Source of the DNA: Streptomyces bungoensis
Lineage (GTDB): Bacteria > Actinomycetota > Actinomycetes > Streptomycetales > Streptomycetaceae
Direction: 5' to 3'
Length of the DNA: 64,000 bases
NCBI RefSeq assembly: GCF_001514215.1
Contig: NZ_KQ948860.1
Span: forward strand, 1-64,000
Shown here: in pieces, positions 59,054 through 64,000 of the stretch
Numbering within the stretch: the stretch's first letter is position 1
Layout of the letters: each line of letters starts with the position of its first letter
Position numbers and translations under genes: made by a program
Notes under the pieces: model-generated
Seen by the model: only the letters and a program-made list of their open reading frames with translations
Told to the model about the DNA's origin: nothing
Databases searched by the model: none

Positions 59054-60166
59054 TCACAGGCGCCGGCGGGCCTTGCGGGCCCGCCGTACGACGGCGGCTG
59101 CGCCCAGCAGGGCCACCGTCGCGCCCGCCGCACCGGCCGCCGTGGCGTCCTTGCGCCCGAGCCGGCGCCCGGCCACCGTGTGCCGTCCCGCGACCTCCTC
59201 CAGCAGCTCCGCGAGCACCTCCTCGTTGGTCCACCGGGGCCGCCACCCGGCGTCGTGCAGCCGGCTCCCGCTGACCACCCACGGGTACATCGTGTACGCC
59301 AGGTCCCCCGCCGGGGACGGGGTGAGGCCGATCCGGTGCAGGCGGGCCGCCGCGCCCAGCGCGACCGCCGACGGCAGCTCCATCCGCCGGATCCCGCTGA
59401 GCTCCTCGACCTCCTCCTGCTCCAGCCACCCGTCGCAGCCGACGGCCAGTTCCCCGTCGACCTTCTCCAGCACGGCGTACTCCAGCGCCCCGCACAGGTC
59501 CTCGACGTGGCAGAACTGCCAGGCCGGCCGCGACCCGGCCACCACCAGCAGCCGGGGCGACTCGAAGTACCGGGTCAGCGCGGTGTCGGTGCCGCCCACC
59601 AGCACGGCGGGCCGCACCACGGTCACGTTCAGCCCCGGGTGCGCGCGCGGGGCGCGCCGGCCCAGCCGCTCGATCTCCAGCAGGTCCCCGACCCCGGTGG
59701 CCTCCGCGGTGGCGCGCAGCTCGGCGTCCTCCGACAGGGGCAGCTCGTTGTCGGGCAGCGCCCCGTACACCATCGCGGACGTGCACAGCACGACCCGGTG
59801 CACCCCGGCCGCCGCGGCGGCGGTGAGCACGGTCTGGGTCCCCCGGACGTTGTAGGCCGTCCGGGCGGCCGCGTCGCTGCCGAGGTCCAGGTCGAGCGCC
59901 AGGTGCACGACCACGTCCGCGCCGCGCAGCTTGTCCGCGATGGCGGGGTCGCGCACGTCGAGGATGTGCCACTGCGCGGCCGTGCACTCCCCGCGCCGCT
60001 CGTCGATGGCGATGACCTGCTTGATCTCGTCGGAGGCGGCCAGCCGCTCGGTGAGCAGGGCGCCCACCCCGGTGGCGGCACCGGTGACCGCGACGACGGG
60101 CCCGCGCACGGCGGGAGGGGTTGACGGGTTTCGCGCTGCGCGAACCTGTGGATCTGGGGAACTCAC
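59054..60166 (-). CDS. NAD-dependent epimerase/dehydratase-like SDR protein
   Basis: A 370-residue extended SDR. The nucleotide motif is VTGAATGVGALLTERL (residues ~26-41); DVVVHLALDLD and TSAMVYGALPDNELP supply the substrate-side Ser/Tyr region, though the YxxxK lysine is not obvious, so catalysis is uncertain. The last ~35 residues hold a hydrophobic segment (AGAAGATVALLGAAAVV), possibly a C-terminal membrane anchor. The GTG at 60166 has GGAGA 8-9 nt upstream. Divergent from the DUF2342 operon. Confidence 0.78.
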   Translation of the reverse strand: MSSPDPQVRAARNPSTPPAVRGPVVAVTGAATGVGALLTERLAASDEIKQVIAIDERRGECTAAQWHILDVRDPAIADKLRGADVVVHLALDLDLGSDAAARTAYNVRGTQTVLTAAAAAGVHRVVLCTSAMVYGALPDNELPLSEDAELRATAEATGVGDLLEIERLGRRAPRAHPGLNVTVVRPAVLVGGTDTALTRYFESPRLLVVAGSRPAWQFCHVEDLCGALEYAVLEKVDGELAVGCDGWLEQEEVEELSGIRRMELPSAVALGAAARLHRIGLTPSPAGDLAYTMYPWVVSGSRLHDAGWRPRWTNEEVLAELLEEVAGRHTVAGRRLGRKDATAAGAAGATVALLGAAAVVRRARKARRRL

Positions 60167-60360
60167 CGGGCGTCTCCAGAGGTTGTCTTCAGTACGGGCG
60201 CGACGGACGCGTCCGCACCAGGTGCGTCCATCCTGCCGCAGCCCGTCCGTGGGCGAAGCACCGAGCCCCGATCGGGTCCGGGTGTCTACGCTGGGTGGTG
60301 ACGTCGGGCAGCAGCCGCGCCGCCGGAGACAACCGGTGGCCTTACCAGCCGAGGAATCCC

Positions 60361-61794
60361 GTGAGTGACACCCCATTCGGTTTCGGCCTTCCGCCGGAGG
60401 AGCCGGAAGACGGCGACGAGGGCAAGAAGAAGGACCAGCAGAGCGGCGGTGGGCAGGGACCGGCCAACCCGTTCGGTTTCGGCGGTCTGCCCGGAGCCGG
60501 AGGCTTTGGCGGCCCCGGCGCCGACAACCCGCTCGCAGCCATGTTCGGTTCGCTCAACCCCACCGACCTGGGCGCCGCCTTCCAGCAGCTGGGCCAGATG
60601 CTCTCCTACGAGGGCGGCCCGGTGAACTGGGACATGGCCAAGCAGATCGCCCGCCAGACGGTCGCGCAGGGCACCCCGGACGGGGTCAAGGACACCAGCG
60701 TCGGCCCGGTCGAGCGCTCCGCTGTCCAGGAGGCCGTCCGCCTGGCCGACCTGTGGCTGGACGACGCGACGTCCCTGCCGTCCGGCTCCGGCACGGCCGT
60801 GGCCTGGTCGCGCGCGGAGTGGGTCGAGGCGACCCTGCCCGCCTGGCAGGAGCTGGTCGACCCGGTCGCCGAGCGGGTCGGCGCGGCGATGGGCGACGTC
60901 CTGCCGGAGGAGATGCAGGCCATGGCGGGCCCGCTGATCGGCATGATGCGCTCGATGGGCGGTGCCATGTTCGGCACGCAGATCGGGCAGGCCGTCGGCG
61001 TGCTCGCGGGCGAGGTCGTCGGCTCCACCGACATCGGCCTGCCGCTCGGCCCGGCCGGCAAGGCCGCGCTGCTCCCGGCCAACGTCGAGGCGTTCGGCAA
61101 GGACCTCGGCGTGCCCAAGGACGAGGTCCGGCTCTACCTGGCCCTGCGCGAGGCGGCCCACCAGCGCCTGTTCGCGCACGTGCCGTGGCTGCGCTCGCAC
61201 CTGTTCGGCGCGGTCGACGGCTACGCGCGCGGCATCAAGGTCGACACCGCCAAGCTGGAGGACGTGGTCGGCCAGTTCGACCCGCAGAACCCCGAGCAGC
61301 TGCAGGACGCGCTCCAGCAGGGCATGTTCCAGCCCGAGGACACGCCCGAGCAGAAGGCCGCCCTGGCTCGCCTGGAGACCGCTCTGGCGCTCGTCGAGGG
61401 CTGGGTGGACGCAGTGGTCCACGCGGCCGCGAAGCCGCGCCTGTCGTCCGCCGACGCCCTGCGGGAGACCCTGCGGCGGCGCCGCGCCACCGGCGGTCCC
61501 GCGGAGCAGACGTTCGCCACGCTGATCGGCCTGGAGCTGCGCCCGCGCCGGCTGCGCGACGCCTCCCGCCTGTGGGCCTCGCTCACGGACGCGCGCGGGG
61601 TCGACGGCCGGGACGCCCTGTGGCACCACCCGGACATGCTGCCGACGGCCACCGACCTGGACGACCCGGACGGGTTCGTGCACCGCGAGCAGCTGGACTT
61701 CTCCGAGCTGGACAAGATGCTCGGCGAGGCCGCGGACAAGCCCGACCTGCGCAAGAAGGACGACGGCGAGGCGGAGGGCGACGACACCGAGTGA
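60361..61794 (+). CDS. Zincin-like metalloprotease family protein (DUF2342)
   Basis: A 477-residue actinobacterial zinc-dependent metalloprotease-family protein (TIGR03624-like). A Gly/Pro/Phe-rich disordered N-terminus (~70 residues, GFGGLPGAGG-type) leads to a helical core with REAAHQRLF and LRSHLFGAV, the putative metal-site helix, which differs from a standard HExxH. C-terminus is acidic. GTG at 60361 with GAGGAA 9 nt upstream; TACGCT at 60288-60293 suits a promoter. Overlaps the Nudix gene by GTGA. Activity uncertain. Confidence 0.82.
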   Translation: MSDTPFGFGLPPEEPEDGDEGKKKDQQSGGGQGPANPFGFGGLPGAGGFGGPGADNPLAAMFGSLNPTDLGAAFQQLGQMLSYEGGPVNWDMAKQIARQTVAQGTPDGVKDTSVGPVERSAVQEAVRLADLWLDDATSLPSGSGTAVAWSRAEWVEATLPAWQELVDPVAERVGAAMGDVLPEEMQAMAGPLIGMMRSMGGAMFGTQIGQAVGVLAGEVVGSTDIGLPLGPAGKAALLPANVEAFGKDLGVPKDEVRLYLALREAAHQRLFAHVPWLRSHLFGAVDGYARGIKVDTAKLEDVVGQFDPQNPEQLQDALQQGMFQPEDTPEQKAALARLETALALVEGWVDAVVHAAAKPRLSSADALRETLRRRRATGGPAEQTFATLIGLELRPRRLRDASRLWASLTDARGVDGRDALWHHPDMLPTATDLDDPDGFVHREQLDFSELDKMLGEAADKPDLRKKDDGEAEGDDTE

Positions 61795-62312
61795 GCCTCC
61801 ACGACGACGCGGTCCTCGTGCTGAAGGAGTACGAGGGCCAGGAGGAGCTGCGCCAGGCCTACCTGGACCACCTGCAGACGCACCCGGACGGCATGTGGAA
61901 GGCCTGCACGGCCGGGCACGTCACGGCGAGCGCCCTGGTGATCGACCCGGAGAACGGCCGGGTGCTGCTCACCCTGCACCGGAAGCTGCGGATGTGGCTG
62001 CAGATGGGCGGTCACTGCGAGCCGGGCGATCCCACCCTGGAGGCCGCCGCCCTGCGGGAGGCGACCGAGGAGTCCGGCATCACCGGGCTGGCGCTGGTGC
62101 CCGGGGGCCCGGTGCGGCTGGACCGGCATCCGATCCCGGCGCCGTGCCACTGCCACTTCGACGTCCAGTACGCGGTGCTGGCCCCACGAGGCGCCGAGCA
62201 CGCGATCAGCGACGAGTCGCTGGACGTGCGCTGGTTCGGCTACGACGAGGTGGCGGACGTGGCGGACGAGTCGGTCGTACGCCTGCTGGCGGCGACGCGC
62301 GCCCGGCTCTGA
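61791..62312 (+). CDS. Nudix hydrolase
   Basis: A 173-residue Nudix protein. The Nudix box GGHCEPGDPTLEAAALREATEESGI fits G-x5-E-x7-RE-x2-EE-x-G (given here by key residues: Gly of GGH, Glu of CEPGD, RE, EE and G). An N-terminal ~45-residue helical extension precedes the fold. It would hydrolyse a nucleoside diphosphate linked to some moiety X; substrate unknown. GTG at 61791 overlaps the preceding stop, so translation is coupled. Confidence 0.88.
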   Translation: MSLHDDAVLVLKEYEGQEELRQAYLDHLQTHPDGMWKACTAGHVTASALVIDPENGRVLLTLHRKLRMWLQMGGHCEPGDPTLEAAALREATEESGITGLALVPGGPVRLDRHPIPAPCHCHFDVQYAVLAPRGAEHAISDESLDVRWFGYDEVADVADESVVRLLAATRARL

Positions 62313-62319
62313 ACGGATG

Positions 62320-62351
62320 AGGGGGTGACCGCCGCGGCGGTCGCCCCCTCT
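62320..62351. terminator. Bidirectional terminator between Nudix and AIM24 genes
   Basis: GAGGGGG (62320-62326) with CCCCCTC (62345-62351), and inside it ACCGCC with GGCGGT, an interrupted 13-bp stem with a 2-nt loop, 8 bp after the Nudix stop and 9 bp from the convergent AIM24 gene stop. Confidence 0.82.
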
Positions 62352-62360
62352 CCCGGGGCC

Positions 62361-63116
62361 TCAGCTCCAGACGTTGCCCTGGTTCTGCGCGTGCGCCCCG
62401 TGCTGCCCCACGCCGAACTGGGCGGCGAGCCCCTGGCCGATCTGGGCGTTCTGCGGCGGCAGCAGCTCGCTGGGCTGCACGAGCGCGAACCCGCTGCCCA
62501 TGAAGCTCAGCTCCCAGCCCTCGCCGGTGTTGCCGCGCCGCCGCCACACCCCGGAGGAGTGCGTCTGGGCCTGCATCTGCACCCGCAGCCCGGTGGACCA
62601 GGCGACGATCGCGTCGGCGTCGCAGTTGACGTACTTGTCGGGCGTGACCTGCATCAGCAGCGGCGCGCCCGAGGTCATCAGGGCGACCTTGCCGCGCCCG
62701 GTGATGTTCAGCTGGTACTTCCCGGAGCCGGAGATGCCGTAGAGGCTGTCGACGGCGATGACCTCGTGGTGCAGCGAGGAGTCCATGGCGAGGACGTAGG
62801 AGCTGTCGACCGTCAGCCCGTCCTGCTCGACGTCCATGACGTGCACGTACTGGGCGAGGTTGGCGAGGAAGACCGTGCCCTGCCCGTGGCAGCGCATCAG
62901 GTCCAGGCCCTCCCCGGTGCGGGCACGCGCGCGTGCCTGTCCGTTGCTGCGGTACTCGGCGTCGAACTCGACGAGTCCCTGGTAGGCGACCATCGTGCCC
63001 TTGCGGGCGAGGATGTCGTCGTGGCCCTCCAGGGTGACGCGGAGCATCTGCTTGTTCTGCAGGCTCCAGCGCTCCTGCGTCTGGGAGTCGTTGTGCGCGA
63101 AAAGCGGGCTCTGCAT
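62361..63116 (-). CDS. AIM24 family protein (third of three tandem paralogues)
   Basis: A 251-residue AIM24/TIGR00266-type beta-sandwich protein. Conserved features: ILARKGTMVAYQGLVEFDA, LARTGEGLDLMRCHGQGTVFL-like core, GSGKYQLNITGRGKVAL and the C-terminal WSTGLRVQMQAQT. The C-terminus (~20 residues) is Gln/Asn/Gly-rich. ATG at 63116. Last gene of at least three co-directional paralogues. Family members are uncharacterised in bacteria; yeast Aim24 acts in mitochondrial membrane organisation. Confidence 0.87.
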   Translation of the reverse strand: MQSPLFAHNDSQTQERWSLQNKQMLRVTLEGHDDILARKGTMVAYQGLVEFDAEYRSNGQARARARTGEGLDLMRCHGQGTVFLANLAQYVHVMDVEQDGLTVDSSYVLAMDSSLHHEVIAVDSLYGISGSGKYQLNITGRGKVALMTSGAPLLMQVTPDKYVNCDADAIVAWSTGLRVQMQAQTHSSGVWRRRGNTGEGWELSFMGSGFALVQPSELLPPQNAQIGQGLAAQFGVGQHGAHAQNQGNVWS

Positions 63117-63133
63117 GGTGTTCTGACTCCCCC

Positions 63134-63814
63134 TCAGCCCCGGAACCGGAGTCGGTCGGTGCTGTCCTCGCTGGGCTGGACGACGACGATTCCCTGACCC
63201 GAGAAGGCCATCTGGTAGGCCTCGCCGCTGCCCCGGCCGATCAGTGACTGCGCCTTGAAGCTGCGCTTGCCCTTCACCTTCAGGTTCGGCGACCAGGCGA
63301 CGAGCGCGTCGGGATCGACGTAGGTCTCGTCCTCGCCGCCGCCGCAGTCCACGACGATGGGCGTGCCCCGGGAGGTGAGGGCCACCCAGCCCTGACCGGA
63401 GATCTTCGTGTTCCACAGGCCCTGCCCGGCGAACTTGGCGAGCCCCTTCACGCGCTCCACACCCCAGGTCAGGTGCGCGTCGAAGGCGAGCAGGTTGGTG
63501 GCGTTGACGGAGATGCCGTCGCCGTTGAGATTGATCACGACGACGTCGGCGCCGTAGTCGGCGAGGTAGAGCAGGCCGTCCCCGGAGCACTTCATGAGGG
63601 GCGCGCCCTCGCCGGTGATCCAGTCGCGGGCGATCTGGCGGACGGCCGGCGGGTTGGGCTCGTACTGGATGAAGCCTTCGTAGGCGACCATCGAGCCCAC
63701 GCGCGCGAGGAGGTCGTTGCCGGTCTGCATGGCGACCTTCAGCATGTGGCCGCCGTGGTTCTCCATGCGGGCGGTGACGGGTGCGGGGGCGTAGCCCGCG
63801 AGCGGCTGGTTCAT
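63134..63814 (-). CDS. AIM24 family protein (second of three tandem paralogues)
   Basis: A 226-residue AIM24 protein with the same pattern as its neighbour: LLARVGSMVAYEGFIQYEP, GEGAPLMKCSGDGLLYLADYG, AGQGLWNTKISGQGWVAL and ALVAWSPNLKVKGKRSFKA. It ends in VVVQPSED..., parallel to the partner. ATG at 63814, 12 bp after the first paralogue and 17 bp before the third, a tight operon. Confidence 0.88.
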   Translation of the reverse strand: MNQPLAGYAPAPVTARMENHGGHMLKVAMQTGNDLLARVGSMVAYEGFIQYEPNPPAVRQIARDWITGEGAPLMKCSGDGLLYLADYGADVVVINLNGDGISVNATNLLAFDAHLTWGVERVKGLAKFAGQGLWNTKISGQGWVALTSRGTPIVVDCGGGEDETYVDPDALVAWSPNLKVKGKRSFKAQSLIGRGSGEAYQMAFSGQGIVVVQPSEDSTDRLRFRG

Positions 63815-63826
63815 GACGGGCTCCCT

Positions 63827-64000
63827 CTAGACCTCGTAGGGCTGGACGACGACGAAGTTGCCGGGCGCGGCCCGGAACTGCAGGTTGACGCCCTCTCCGG
63901 TGTGACCCGGGTAGGCGTTGCGGCGCATCCGCACCTGGCTGGAGACGATCACCTGCGCGGCGGCCGACCAGGCGACCACGGCGTTGGAGTCGACGAACGT
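63827..64000 (-). CDS. AIM24 family protein (first of three tandem paralogues), 5' part beyond window
   Basis: The last 57 codons only: reading backwards from the edge it gives TFVDSNAVVAWSAAAQV, then a Gly-rich turn (NAYPGHTGEG) and ends NFVVVQPYEV. These match the C-terminal AVVAWS...VVVQP pattern of the two downstream paralogues, so this is the third AIM24 gene of the operon, cut by the window end. Start and length unknown. Confidence 0.82.
   Translation of the reverse strand, partial: TFVDSNAVVAWSAAAQVIVSSQVRMRRNAYPGHTGEGVNLQFRAAPGNFVVVQPYEV

Overview
This is about 64 kb of high-GC actinobacterial chromosome, almost certainly from a Streptomyces. The evidence is third-position GC bias, GTG starts, and a set of hallmark genes: a nickel superoxide dismutase with its maturation protease, a WhiB-like regulator (wblE), sigR/rsrA, sigH with its anti-sigma factor, dasR/nagB, a vitamin-B12-riboswitch-controlled nrdABS operon, an epi-isozizaene synthase plus CYP170-type P450 pair, and an EshA/EshB-type cyclic-nucleotide-binding protein. 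From memory, gene content and order run parallel (in reverse) to the S. coelicolor interval from about SCO5264 to SCO5195. I could not align it. I see no insertion sequence, prophage, CRISPR array or integrated element; the window reads as core chromosome.

Layout. 0.1-8 kb: a DUF4097/PadR pair, an MDR oxidoreductase, malic enzyme, and a glutamate/glutamine-type ABC importer. 8-13.4 kb: methyltransferase, CGNR zinc-finger protein, divergent sodX/sodN, and several small genes, many with leaderless-type promoters. 13.5-16.2 kb: a two-gene family 2B encapsulin operon, namely a cyclic-nucleotide-binding shell protein and a polyprenyl diphosphate synthase that is its likely cargo. 16.5-23.3 kb: amidase, PLP desulfhydrase-like enzyme, Na+/H+ antiporter with a divergent UBP zinc finger, rshA-sigH with a BldD-type box, and a lipid kinase. 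23.6-27.8 kb: wblE with a Crp-like site, a PdtaS-like sensor kinase, then nagB and dasR with three DasR-type operators. 27.9-34.8 kb: a solute symporter pair and nrdABS, preceded by paired NrdR-like boxes and a cobalamin riboswitch.

34.8-37.3 kb: albaflavenone-type sesquiterpene operon. 37.5-41.9 kb: peptide deformylase, a TPR protein and two HD-domain membrane proteins, one of them degenerate. 42-43.9 kb: rsrA-sigR with a perfect sigma-R promoter and the coding capacity for the 55-residue-longer sigma-R' isoform. 43.2-50.9 kb: hydrolase, SRAP-family DNA-crosslink peptidase, M50 peptidase, aroA, rsgA, SMR transporter, TetR, hisN, CBS protein and a Fur-family regulator (catR-like). 51-53.3 kb: two identical initiator tRNA genes flanking a Sel1-repeat gene. 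53.3-64 kb: UPF0182 membrane protein, PDZ/Lon-type protease, an overlooked 57-codon gene, moaE, an epimerase-like SDR, a zincin-like protein plus Nudix hydrolase, and three tandem AIM24-family genes, the last cut by the window edge.

Regulation is the main theme. Thiol stress (sigR/rsrA), osmotic/developmental stress (sigH), aminosugar sensing (dasR), metal and peroxide sensing (catR-like, sodN), nucleotide supply (NrdR plus B12) and cyclic nucleotides (Crp-like site, cNMP-binding encapsulin, HD-GYP) all sit within 64 kb. The most attractive system for follow-up is the encapsulin/polyprenyl synthase operon; the most notable structural difference is the absence of dasABC(D) between nagB and dasR.
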